Assembly (NCBI GenBank): GCA_030549495.1 | Contig: JAUIRK010001040.1 | Location: 124,001 to 188,000 of the forward strand | Origin: Nectonema munidae | Taxonomy: Eukaryota; Nematomorpha; Nectonematoida; Nectonematidae | Reading direction: 5' to 3' | DNA: 64,000 nucleotides | In this document: positions 1 to 10,266 of the stretch, piece by piece | Layout: each line of letters opens with the position of its first letter | Numbering within the stretch: the first letter of the stretch is position 1 | The notes under the pieces: model-generated | Told to the model about the DNA's origin: nothing | The model's database searches: none | What the model saw: the letters and a program-made list of their open reading frames with translations, nothing else | Translations under genes and position numbers: made by a program

Positions 1-1520
1 TTATCAATAATCATGGCTACTTTTTAGAAAATGTCAATCAAAATTTTGATTGATTAAAAATATACCTTCAAATTTTACATAAAATATATGTTTTTATACT
101 AAATCGGTCATGCTGTTTTCATTTCTGGACTCATTTTTTACATTTAGGATTTGAAAATACCTATAAGTATTAATCAAATTTGCGGTTTACTTATGAAAAT
201 TGTCTCCAAAAACATTCCTTAACATTTTACATAAAATATATGTGTTATACTAAATCGGCCATGCTGGTTTCATTTCTGGACTAATTTTTTACGTTTAGGA
301 TATGGAAATACCTATAAGTGTTAATCAAATTTGCGTTTTACTTCTAAAAATTATCCCAAAAACATTCATTCAAATTTTACAATGAAATATATGTGTTATA
401 CTAAATCGGCCATGCTGGTTTCATTTCTGGACTCATTTTTTACGTTTAGGATGTGAAAATACCTATAAGTGTCAATCAAATTTGCGGTTTACTTTTAAAA
501 ATTGTCTCCAAAAACATTCATTCAAATTTTACAATGAAATATATGTTTTATACCAAATCAACTATGCTGTTTTCATTTCTGAACTTATTTTTCACATTTA
601 GTGGTTTTAAAATATCAGTCAAAATTTGCGGTTTACTTCTAAAAGCTATCTCCAAAAATATTCTCTCAATTTTACATGAAATATTTGTTTTTATACCAAA
701 TCGATCATGCTGTTTTCATTTTTGAACTCATTTTTAACATTTAGGATTTGAAAATACCTATAAGTATTAATCAAATTTGCGGTTTACTTCTGAAAATTGT
801 CTCCAAAAATATTCTCTTGAAATATATGTTTTTATTCCAAATCAAGCATGCTGTTTTCATTTCTGAACTCATTTTTTACATTTAGGATGTGAAAATACCT
901 ATAAGTGTTAATCAAATTTGCGGTTTACTTTTAAAAATTGTCTCCAAAAACATTCATTCAAATTTTACAATTAAATATATGTTTTTATACCAAATCAACC
1001 ATGCTAGTTTCATTTATGAACTCAATTTTTGCAGTTTGAATTTGAAAATACATATAAGTATCAATTAAATTTGCGTTTAGTTCTAAAATTCGTTTTTATA
1101 GCAAATAGATCATGATGATTTCATTTCTGAACACGGTTTTCGCATTTAGAGGTTTTACTGCTAATGTCCATCAAATTTGTGGTTTATGTCTGAAAACTAT
1201 ATCTCAAAATATTCTCTCTAATTTTAAATGATATATATGTTTTTATACAAATTCGACCATGATAATTTTTATTTCTGAAATCATTTTTTGCATTTAGAGG
1301 TTTTAAATGTCTGAAAGTGTCAATCAAATTTTCGATTTACGTCTAATGTCTACAGAAATATTTTTGAAATTTAAATAAAATATCTGTTTATATGCCAAAT
1401 GGAAGATGCTGGTTTTATTTTTGGACTCAGGTTTGGCATTTATGGTTTTAAAATATCTGAAAGCTTGAATCAGATTTGCGGTTTACTTCTAGATACTGTC
1501 TTCAAAATTATTTTGACTGT
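1..1520. repeat. Tandem satellite I, unit about 150 bp
   Basis: About ten head-to-tail units are marked by the recurring words CATGCTG(G/T)TTTCATTT and AATCAAATTTGCGGTTTAC. The first word recurs near 109, 258, 409, 561, 705, 847 and 999, so the period is 142-153 bp. Units before about 1,000 are close copies; later ones (1,100-1,520) drift and shorten. No coding signal: the short reading frames inside are by-products of the repeat. Confidence 0.9.
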
Positions 1521-2150
1521 GAAAAAGAAGTTCCTCTTTTACAAATGAAAAATATTTAAATATATAGCTTGTCATCTAGGATTACAGTTAACATTTAGCT
1601 AAGATGGGTAGGAAATCTGAAAATTTAGAATAGGTCAGATTTATCAAAAATGGTACAGATGCCAATATGTGAGAATTTAGTCACTATTAAGATATTTTTA
1701 ATTTAAATTGAATTTGTCCATCTTTTTCCTTTTGCGTCAAAGAGATAATTTTTAAGATGAAGAACGTTTTGTAATTGAACAATCAACATAACGAATAATT
1801 CATCAGAAAAAAACCTTTGAAATGAGATTGGTTGACAAATATTCAGGCCTGAGAGTAAAAAAGTAATTTTATCCTTATAAAAAAATTTTCGAACACACAT
1901 TGAAGAATATAAATTTCTAATGAAAAAAGAGCTACCAAGAAAGGATCATCATAGAATGAATACCAAAATTACATACTGTAAATTAATAGTAGTAGAGACT
2001 ACGAGCCGATAACGAATTTGTAGCCAAAAAGATGGAGGTCCTATCGAGTTACATAAGTTACTGTAGAATGAAACATTTTGAGTGAATTAAACACCTAAAG
2101 TTGGTTTATTAAATAGATTAAGAAAATAATTACCAGAGAAATACTGCAAG
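1521..2150. other. AT-rich spacer between two satellites
   Basis: No gene or recognisable element. The stretch near 1,905-1,950 (words CATTTCTAATGAAAAAA and GAGCTACCAA in the matching copy) recurs near 29,245-29,275, so the satellite II neighbourhood was copied together with some of this left flank. Confidence 0.6.
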
Positions 2151-3655
2151 TAGAAGTTATTTTTATGTTTATATATTTGACATTGATTTACAGGTTTAAT
2201 CGATTTTTTTGACAGGTTTTATTGATTTCATAAAAAATGAACATTACCATTAAATTCTGCATACTTGAAATGTATAAAAACTTTAAAAAAATTAAAATTA
2301 TAATTTTGACATGGGCTGTCATATTTAAATTATTTTGTCAGGTTTGACTAATATTTATAAAAAAAAAAAGGAATATAACCAGTAAACACAGCCTACTTGA
2401 AAATGGGTATATGTGTGTAAAATGCCATACACGGTAAACTTCATAACCTCCCTATACTTTCTATTAAACGTAATTATCTAATTTAAAAAAAGTGCCTGAT
2501 CCTTTATTTTTGGGATAAATCAATTTTTTGACAGTTTTGTTTGATTTTTATAAAAAAAAATGAATATCACCACTGAATTACGCATGCTTAAAAATGGGTA
2601 TATATGTGTAAAAAACTTTATATTATTACTTAGATAAAAAGTTTCTTTTTAAGATGAGCTGTCATATATAAATCAATGCTTTGATAACTTTAATTGATTT
2701 TTATAAAAAAAAATGAATATCACCGCTGAATTCAGCATGCTTGAAAATGGGTGTATATGTGTAAAAAACATTATATAATTATTTAGATAAAAAGTTTATT
2801 TTTTGAGATGAGCTGTCATATGTAAATCACTTTTTTGACAGGTTTGAATGATTTTCATAAAAAATGAATATCACCACTGAATTCAGCATATTTGAAAATG
2901 GGTATACATGTGTAAAAAACTTTATATACTTATTTAGATAAAAAGTTCGTTTTTGAGATGAGCTGTCACATTTAAATCAATTTTTTGACAGGTTTGATTG
3001 ATTTTCATAAAAAATGAATATAACCAATGAATTCAGAATATTTGAAAATGGGTATACATGTGTAAAAAACTTTATATACTTATTTAGATAAAAAGTTCTT
3101 TTTTGAGATGAGCTGTCACATTTAGATCAATTTTTTGACAGATTTGATTGATTTTCATAAAAAATGAATATCACCACTGAATTCAGCCTATTTGAAAATG
3201 GGTATACATGTGTAAAAAACTTTATATACTTATTTAGATAAAAAGTTCCTTTTTGAGATGAGCTGTCACATTTAGATCAATTTTTTGACAGGTTTGATTG
3301 ATTTTCATAAAAAATGAATATCACCACTGAATTCAGCATATTTGAAAATGGGTATACATGTGTAAAAAACATTATATAATTATTTAGATAAAAAGCTTCT
3401 TTTTGAGATGAATTGTCACATTTAGCATTTTTTGGCACGTTTAATTGATTTTCATAAAAAATGAATATCACCACTGAATTCAGCATATTTGAAAATGGGT
3501 ATACACGCGTAAAAAACTTTATATAATTATTTAAATAAAAGTTCCTTTTTGAGATGACCTGTCAAATATAAATCAATTTTTTGACAGGTTTGATAGATTT
3601 TGATAAAAAATGGGCATCACCACTGAATTCAGCATAGTTGAAATATATATGTAAC
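2150..3655. repeat. Tandem satellite II, unit about 149 bp
   Basis: Roughly ten units share GAGATGAGCTGTCA, TTTTTTGACAGGTTTGATTG, ATGAATATCACC and GAAAATGGGTATA. The word GATGAGCTGTCA recurs near 2,655, 2,811, 2,957, 3,106 and 3,256, a spacing of about 149 bp. The sequence differs from satellite I, though the unit length is almost the same. The central units (2,850-3,500) are the most alike; the outer ones are decayed. Three diverged units occur again at 29,330-29,650. Confidence 0.9.
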
Positions 3656-3697
3656 ATTAAAAATATTTATAAAAACTTATTAATATCTGAAAAAATA

Positions 3698-3730
3698 GGG
3701 GGGGGGGGGGCACTTTATGCCCCCCCCCCC
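3698..3730. repeat. Poly-G / poly-C hairpin
   Basis: Thirteen G, then CACTTTATG, then eleven C: a near-perfect inverted repeat at the border between satellite II and the piggyBac fragment. Run lengths in such tracts are prone to sequencing error. Confidence 0.7.
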
Positions 3731-3739
3731 AGCACTTGA

Positions 3740-4774
3740 GCGGACAAATTTTGCCCAGCACTAATAGGGTTAAGAAAATATAATATTCCCAAGGAAACTT
3801 TAACAGTAGATGAGCAGCTACTTGGCTACAGAGGAAAAGCACCAGGAAGAACCTATATGTCATCAAAGCCTCGAAAATATGGAGTGAAAATTTTTTGGTT
3901 ATGTGAATCGGAGAGTGGATTTGCATTGAATGCTAAAATATACAAAGATAAAGAAAATAATAACGTCCATAAAGGATTGGGTAAAGATGTTGTTTTAGAA
4001 TTGGTTCAGCCATTTAAAAACTCTGGTAGAGAAATAGTTACTGATAATTTCTTTACTTCCCATTCACTTGCTTTATCATTACTAGAAATCAACTTGACAC
4101 TACTGGAAACAATGCGTGTTCAAAGAAAAGAAGTACCTCAAACTCTAAGAAATAAAAAACGTGAAATTGAATCTTCGATTTTTCTTCACGATCACAAAAA
4201 CAAAGTGTCCTTAGTTTCCTACACACCAAAAAAAAATAAGAATGTTGTTCTCTTGAGTTCTTCTCATTCTGGAAATGAAGTAAGCGAAACGGTAAAGAAG
4301 AAGCCGCAAATGATCTTGAATTATAATTTTGGGGAAAAGGGTGTAGATCAAATGGATCAAAATATTGAGTACTTTACCTGTACAAGAAAGACATCGAGAT
4401 GGCCTCTTCTTCTTTTTTTTAATATGTTAGATGTTAGCGCCTTGAACGCCTTTATTTTGATGAAAAAAGCTGAAACAAAAATAAATAGAAAAGTTTTTTT
4501 GAGAAATCTTGCTAAGGATTTAGCCAAACCGAGTGCATCGAAACGTCATTTGATTAACAAAAATTTAGCACGTTCTACAAAAGAATCAGCATATCTTCTT
4601 GGCTTTACTCAACCTACTATTCCTTTCGTTCAAGATACTGTGAAAATTTTAGGAAGATGTAGAACATGCTCGAAAGTTGCTAGATCAAAATGTGGTGAGT
4701 GTCAAAATTTTGCTTGCCCTTCACATAGAAATATTATTAGAACATGTGTATGCTCTAATTGTTCAAATACATAA
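3740..4774 (+). pseudogene. piggyBac-family transposase, 5'-truncated
   Basis: Plain DNA-transposon transposase (DDE_Tnp_1_7 family). The frame is open from 3,740, and family similarity starts near 3,771. All three catalytic aspartates are visible in their usual contexts: VDEQLLGYRG (about 3,807), VTDNFFTSHSLA (about 4,040) and GVDQMDQN (about 4,345), the last followed by the CTRKTSRWP signature. The C-terminal cysteine-rich zinc domain is complete, with CRTCSKVARSKCGECQ and CVCSNC near the stop at 4,774. A full-length family member has roughly 560-600 residues; about 340 are here, so the N-terminal DNA-binding part is missing. The loss falls at the satellite II / G-C hairpin border. The first ATG in frame is at 3,857, but it lies after the first catalytic Asp, so it is not the native start. 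No stop or frameshift was seen within the retained part, which suggests fairly recent decay. Confidence 0.88.
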
Positions 4775-4980
4775 TTTTTATGAATTTTTGAATAAATTTT
4801 TTTTTACGCAAAAGCATGACAAATTATTGAAAAATAATAAAAAAACTTTAAGTAATAGAAAATTCATAAAATTTAGTTTATATATTCAAAAAAGCTTTAA
4901 TTATAGGATTAAAACATTGTAACATTTTGTTACACATATCCTTCTAAGGTTGTTAAAATGTTTGTACTTTTGAGGGTTAA
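4775..4980 (+). mobile_element. piggyBac 3' end with TTAA target site
   Basis: Downstream of the transposase the non-coding tail ends TTTTGAGGG followed by TTAA (4,977-4,980). Read from outside this is TTAA-CCCTCAAAAG, the expected piggyBac terminus (CCY next to a TTAA target duplication). A short inverted repeat, AACATTGTAACA / TTTTGTTACA, lies at about 4,913-4,933. The 5' terminus was not found. Confidence 0.65.
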
Positions 4981-5030
4981 TAAAACTTGTAAGTTTGTTT
5001 TGAAGGAAATAAGTTTTGTAAAGAATCACA

Positions 5031-7169
5031 ATGTGTATAATGATGAATGATTCTCTTGAAATTACTAATTTATGTGAAGTTTTTTCTTTCAATTTACATG
5101 ATGAAGATATATTTTTGAAGTCTAGTAATTTTCTCAATCCAGAATCTATCACAAACACTAATGAGTTTAACTTACTCAGTCTGAATTGGCAATCTTTAAA
5201 AGCTAAGTTTTCAGAATTAGAATTCCTCATAGAAAATTTTAATTTGCGGGCTACTTATCCCATTTCAGTAATATGTCTGCAAGAATCATGGTTAACAATG
5301 TCAGACTCCAAGAGCTTTTCATTATCCTCGTGTATATTTTTATCCTCCCCTAGAGTTATTTCCAAGCATGCTGGGTTATGCTTCTTTGTCCATGAAACCT
5401 TATCTTACAAAATTATTGGTTCTGGTTCGTTTGAAACTTTTGCTGAATATTTTTGTATTGTAGTATACATTAATAAAACCCCATTCAGGTTACACAACTT
5501 GTATAGACCACCAAACAATATTCTTGAAAATATAGAAATATTTAATCAATATCTTGAAATTTACTTAAGTAAATTCCCTCATAATTCTACGAATATTTTA
5601 CTTGGAGATTTTAATTCCAACCTACTCAACACTCGAGATGAATCAGTGAATAAGTTTTTCACCATTTGTATCTCTAACTTTTTATTCCCAACTATAACCA
5701 CACCCACTCGACCAAACAGTGTTACCTTACTAGATAACATTTTTATACCTAATAATCAGTTTGAGCACTCAGCTTTTGTATTAGATACATGTATTTCTGA
5801 CCATTACCCAGTTTTGCTATCCCTAAAAACAGCCGTCTTAGAAGTAAATGACAACTTATATTATTTTGACGAAACTAAATTTATTAATTTTGTCTCTAGT
5901 TTTGACTGGACATCATTTACTAATGATAATAGAGAGATAGATCTTTCAGACCTAATAAGCTCGATTAATTCAAAAATTTGTTACTTTAAAAGTTTGTCTA
6001 CCAAACATTTAAATGTTAATAAAAGGTTGCATAGAAAGAAAAAAACCACCTGGGCTACTAACGAACTTCTTGAGTTGATAAATAAAAGGAACAAAATTTT
6101 TCATAAATTAAAAAAAGCAAAGAGCGTAAAATTAAGAGCTGAATTTCTTTTCTTAAGAAATCAAGTAAAGTATCTGATTAAAAGTTTGAAAAGAGAATTT
6201 TTTGAAAAAATTTTCAAGAACAAAAAAAAAAAAAAAGAACAAAATGATACAAAGCTTACTTGGAAATGTATTAACTCTATTGTAAAACCGAAAGCTAAGC
6301 CGAATCTCTTTTATATAAATATCAACGATAATATAATCAACGACAGTTCTACAGTTAGTAATCTATTTAGCGATCATTTTGAAAAAAATTTTAACCACGA
6401 TTTCGTTCATGACGTAAACGCTGTGTCTTTTGAATCAACAGCTTGTACTTTTTACTTGCAAGAGGTATCTCTTAATGATGTTATTTTGTCGTTCAAGTCT
6501 CTAAAGTCTAGCCGTAGTGAAGACATTTTTGGATTGTCCGTTTATGATTTGAAAAAAGTTGAAAACTATATTTCTTTGCCTTTAATGAAAGCATTCAATT
6601 CTTGTATTGAAAAAAATGTTTTTCCTGATATTTTAAAAAATACTAAAGTTATACCTGTTCATAAGAAAGGAGAAACAGACAATCTAGCCAACTATAGACC
6701 AATATCGATTGTTACATCAATATCGAAAATAGTTGAAAAAATTATTTATACTCAATTATATACTTATCTCACCTTCAATTCTCTCCTTTCCCCATTTCAA
6801 TTTGGCTTCAAAAGACAATCCTCTACAGAGTTGTTGCATACTTATTTTTTGAATAGGGTGATCGATTCGCTTGAACAAAAGAAACAGGTTTGCTCGATTT
6901 TCTTAGATCTCAGTCATGCTTTTGACTCTATACCTCATAGGCTTCTTTTATACAAGCTAAAATCACACGGTTTTCCAGATAAAACCTTAAAGTTTTTTTC
7001 CTCCTATTTTAGTAACAGACATCAGACTGTGTACATAAATGGTTGCCCTTCCAATGTAAAAAAAGTAGTCTCAGGTGTACCTCAGGGTACAATTTTAGCT
7101 CCCATATTTTTCAATATGTTTATGAGAGACTTACAGGAAATTGCGCTTGATTGTGAAATTTTCAGTTAA
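5031..7169 (+). pseudogene. LINE ORF2, endonuclease and reverse transcriptase (first segment)
   Basis: Open for 712 codons. Residues about 45-265 form the apurinic-type endonuclease: NLLSLNWQSL (start), CLQESWL (metal-binding Glu), NLYRPPNN, LLGDFNSN (catalytic Asp/Asn) and SDHYPVL (catalytic His). A basic linker (residues 330-420) contains a long A run at about 6,224 (KNKKKKKEQN). The reverse transcriptase starts near residue 540 with VIPVHKKGETDNLANYRPIS, then LDLSHAFDSIPHRLL (first catalytic Asp) and SGVPQGTILAPIFFN. The frame is lost just before the ADD box: NADDITLLF lies one base off in the neighbouring frame (7,141 onward), and the usual YADD tyrosine has become Asn. First ATG at 5,031; the native start could lie further upstream. 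Confidence 0.85.
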
Positions 7170-7326
7170 TGCAGATGACATAACTTTGTTATTTTCAGAA
7201 AAAAATCTGCATAAACCATTACTTGAGCAAAATCTAGGATTGATCCAAAAGTGGTTTGAATTAAATGGCATGTTTTTGAACACAGCTAAATCAAAATATA
7301 TCTCATACTCATATGGACATACTAAG
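7141..7326 (+). pseudogene. LINE ORF2, second segment (ADD box)
   Basis: Continues the reverse transcriptase in the shifted frame: FSVNADDITLLF, then a thumb-like stretch LIQKWFELNGMFLN and KSKYISYSYGHTK, ending at the MITE insertion. The codons before the MITE (His-Thr-Lys) join in frame with those after it (Pro-Val-Tyr from 7,501). Confidence 0.8.
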
Positions 7327-7495
7327 GGGTCGTTCACAATTGACGTCAACTAAAAGTGGGGGGGGGGGGGGGTATCCAAAGTTGACATAAGTCGATTTGG
7401 TTAAGTGATGATATATCTAAAAGTTGACATGAGGGGGGGGGGGGGGGGGGGTTGAAATTTATCAAAAAAAGGTTGACGTCAATTGTGAACGACCC
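7327..7495. mobile_element. 169-bp MITE inserted in LINE ORF2
   Basis: Terminal inverted repeats are perfect for at least 25 bp: GGGTCGTTCACAATTGACG at the left and its complement at the right (7,471-7,495). The insertion is flanked by direct CTAAG copies (7,322-7,326 and 7,496-7,500), a 5-bp target duplication. Two long G runs (7,358-7,371 and 7,438-7,451) sit inside. MITE plus one target copy is 174 bp, a multiple of three. Removing it restores the LINE reading frame exactly, so it came after the LINE. The superfamily is not assigned. Confidence 0.9.
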
Positions 7496-7500
7496 CTAAG

Positions 7501-8214
7501 CCTGTTTACAATGTTTACTTATCAAGTATTGGTATTCAAAGAGTAAATGAATTTAATTTTTTGGGTTTGTTCGTATCAAGTGATCTGACTTGGCATCGCC
7601 ATTTTTCACATGTATGCCACAAACTAGCTTATATTTCTAGTGTGATGAGACAAGCCAAAAAGTTTCTCCCAATCAATACAATGCTCACCATGTATAATAG
7701 TTTGTTCCTTCCTCATCTAAAGTACAGTGTCTTCAACTGGGGTCACTCAAAAAACACGATGCTTTTTACACTACAAAAAAAGATATTGAGAGTAATTTTC
7801 AATCTTCCTCCCCTCTCCCACACAAACAACATATTTATTCAATACACTCTCTTGAAGTTCAAAGACATTTATGTCCATAGTGCCTACACCTACCTATATA
7901 AATTCTTGCATGGCATGCTTCCATTCATTTTCAACGACTTCATCACTTTTAACTCAGAAAAGGAAAAAACATCTCCTCGCTTTATGCCTCACATGATGCT
8001 CCCTTACTATAACTACACAAAATCAAAGCAAGCATTTGCATTCAAAATTTCAACACTATTCAACTCCAATCAAATGTTTTTTGTTTCTGATGACATAAAT
8101 ATGAAAAAATTTCAAAAGATGATGATGTCCTATTTCATCAACTCTTACTCAAGAATCAACAATTGTTCAATTTCCAACTGTTATGCCTGCAGAAAAATTA
8201 TGACTTCATCTTGA
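7501..8214 (+). pseudogene. LINE ORF2, C-terminal segment
   Basis: Continues the ORF after the MITE: GIQRVNEFNFLGLFVSSDLT, then YNSLFLPHLKYSVFNWGHS and a helical tail (FTLQKKILRVIFNLPP, YLYKFLHGMLP) with a Cys pair near the end (NCSISNCYACRK). This layout (NFLG..D..W..H, then LPHL.Y....WG) is the conserved connection domain of Jockey/CR1/L2-like ORF2 proteins. Stop at 8,214. Confidence 0.85.
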
Positions 8215-8426
8215 ACAGCTCGTCTCATAAAATTCCAAAGATTATAGAAATCTCACAAGCAGGCGACATCTACCAGCGGCTAACTTGGCCTTTGATATTG
8301 ACCTTCAAAAGCAATATTTTATTATGATACATATTATCTCCTTTTGTAAATGTTCACAATTTACTATATTTTTGCATTAAGCAATTTGCTCTATATATAT
8401 TTTTTTTCCTCTTGTTACTTTTGAAA

Positions 8427-8430
8427 AATA

Positions 8431-8458
<28 letters not shown>
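8427..8458 (+). repeat. (AACT)n LINE 3' tail
   Basis: About eight tandem AACT units follow the sequence TGAAAAATAA. Short tandem tails in place of poly-A are typical for LINEs of the CR1/L2 group. Confidence 0.8.
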
Positions 8459-8460
<2 letters not shown>

Positions 8461-8463
<3 letters not shown>

Positions 8464-10141
8464 ATTACATGGTCTCGAAACAATAGACAAAAATATTCCT
8501 AAAATGTGTTTAGATTTAAATCTTCAAAAATGTTAAATTTAAAATTTTTCACCCATTTTTGTTTTATATTATATTAGTTTACTCAATTTTTGAATTAATA
8601 AATATTTTATAATTTTTTTCTGTTATGTCACCTATACCAATATTTAGATAAAATGTTAATGATATAGAGAACTTAAAAATCTTGTATAGATGATTAGTCA
8701 GATGCTTATCTCATCGAAAGGAAATTTACTACTAAAATAGTGAATTTAGCATGATTCAATGGTATTTTAATTATGAAGGATAGCAACGTTATGCATTGTT
8801 AGAGTAACCATGTAAAGTAGTAACTGTAAGCACTTTTTGTTTTCAGTGGATAACTAAATAATTTAGTTACTGAATAACTTACCGATCATTATTTTTCTCA
8901 TTTTGGATATGTTTACCAACTCTTTATGGGCTACTGGTGTAAATTTTAAACCTAATTTGAATCTGGTATCTTTTTCTATAACTATTCTTTAAAAAATTCA
9001 TTAAATCTGATTTAAATTTATTTGAATGTTGATTTTATATTAAAATCTTGTTTTCAACAAATTAAAATTAAAAATACCACTTTTTATTCAAGATATAATA
9101 CATTTTGAAAATTAAAATTTGTATATCAACGTTTTTCCTATTATTATTATTAACACTAACAATGTTGTGTAAAGATAATAAATGAATATATTTATTATCT
9201 TAACTAAATAGGTTATGATTTTGGAGGCCAAAGTTCTAAACCTGCTAAGTAATCTCACAACTTACTTAAAATATGTATATTGGTAACCATTGCTACAGAG
9301 GTGGGACATGGAGCCAGATAAATTTGGAGGAGCCGGATTTCAACTGGAGTTACTAGAAACTTTAATGGCTCGGACTCATAACCATTTTCTAATCAATATT
9401 TAGCATCTCTTTTAGCAATAACTAGCAAGCATGGCATAACATTCGAAACGTTACTTCTTCATCAACTATTTGACATGGTAATTAACAAATTCTAATTAAT
9501 AAAGGAACAAATGATCTAGAACTGACTATATCATAAAGGATGTGCACGGTGAGCCAATAAATTGGTGTATAAAAGAAGCAGGGATATCTTTACTTGGATA
9601 TAAAGCAAACATCGTTGGCTCCCCCTACACTAACCACTCCTCTAAATAAAGTGTTCACTCTGTCCCTCTTAACCATATTATATATAGTTTAAATAATGAA
9701 GTAGCAAGACCAAACTGAGCACTGACCATTACTCAATCGTTCTAACCAATTATTGGAACAAAAAAGTGATATTAAAGTTAATTTACAAAAAACGAATTAA
9801 TAAACTAAAGAACAATTAATAATAATCAAACAGATTTTAAACTTTACATGTTCTATAACTTTTCAACAAATTCATCATCAAATTTACAAGTTATTTGATT
9901 GGCTTAGCTAGCCAAGTAATGAACAGACCTATTGAAAACGAACTGACTAACACCTAATCACAAATTAATTGGTTTAAAAAGTTACTTATCGACAAAATTT
10001 TAGCGTTTCCCTAAAGAAAAATATCTTGATATCGAAACCAAGCGCCGCCGAATGGAGATAGAAAGTGTAAAATTCTAAATCAGAACTATCGCCGCTTTCT
10101 ATAACTTTAAACTCGACTTCGCATATAGCTCATCAAAGTTG
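8461..10141. other. No gene recognised
   Basis: AT-rich sequence with no frame above noise. A slightly GC-richer stretch at 9,290-9,640 has no continuous reading frame, splice signal or inverted repeat that I could support. Confidence 0.6.
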
Positions 10142-10266
10142 CAGAACTTTCCATCTTAGATACAAAACATTGGGAGAAACGTTTGCAGAAAAATGAATAA
10201 ATTTATTTAATAACAAGAAAACCGTAGAAGAGCAAAGAATGCCACTGGTAGAATGTGCGTGGATAA

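Larger units (their letters stand above)
4981..8460 (+). mobile_element. LINE (Jockey/CR1/L2-like), ORF2 and 3' end
   Basis: A non-LTR retrotransposon copy beginning immediately after the piggyBac TTAA. It holds an endonuclease plus reverse-transcriptase ORF2, a short 3' UTR and a tail of repeated AACT (8,427-8,458). The C-terminal part after the reverse transcriptase (ending in a Cys-containing tail near 8,214) is of the type seen in CR1/L2/Jockey-like elements. No ORF1 lies upstream: the piggyBac fragment and satellite occupy that place. The copy is disrupted by one frameshift near 7,160 and by a MITE at 7,327-7,495. Clade assignment within the group is uncertain. Confidence 0.85.

Noticed and set aside
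453-725. 90-codon frame as a gene
   Set aside because: It is an open frame across satellite I units; the same words repeat within it.
3277-3486. 69-codon frame with internal repeat
   Set aside because: A by-product of the satellite II unit.
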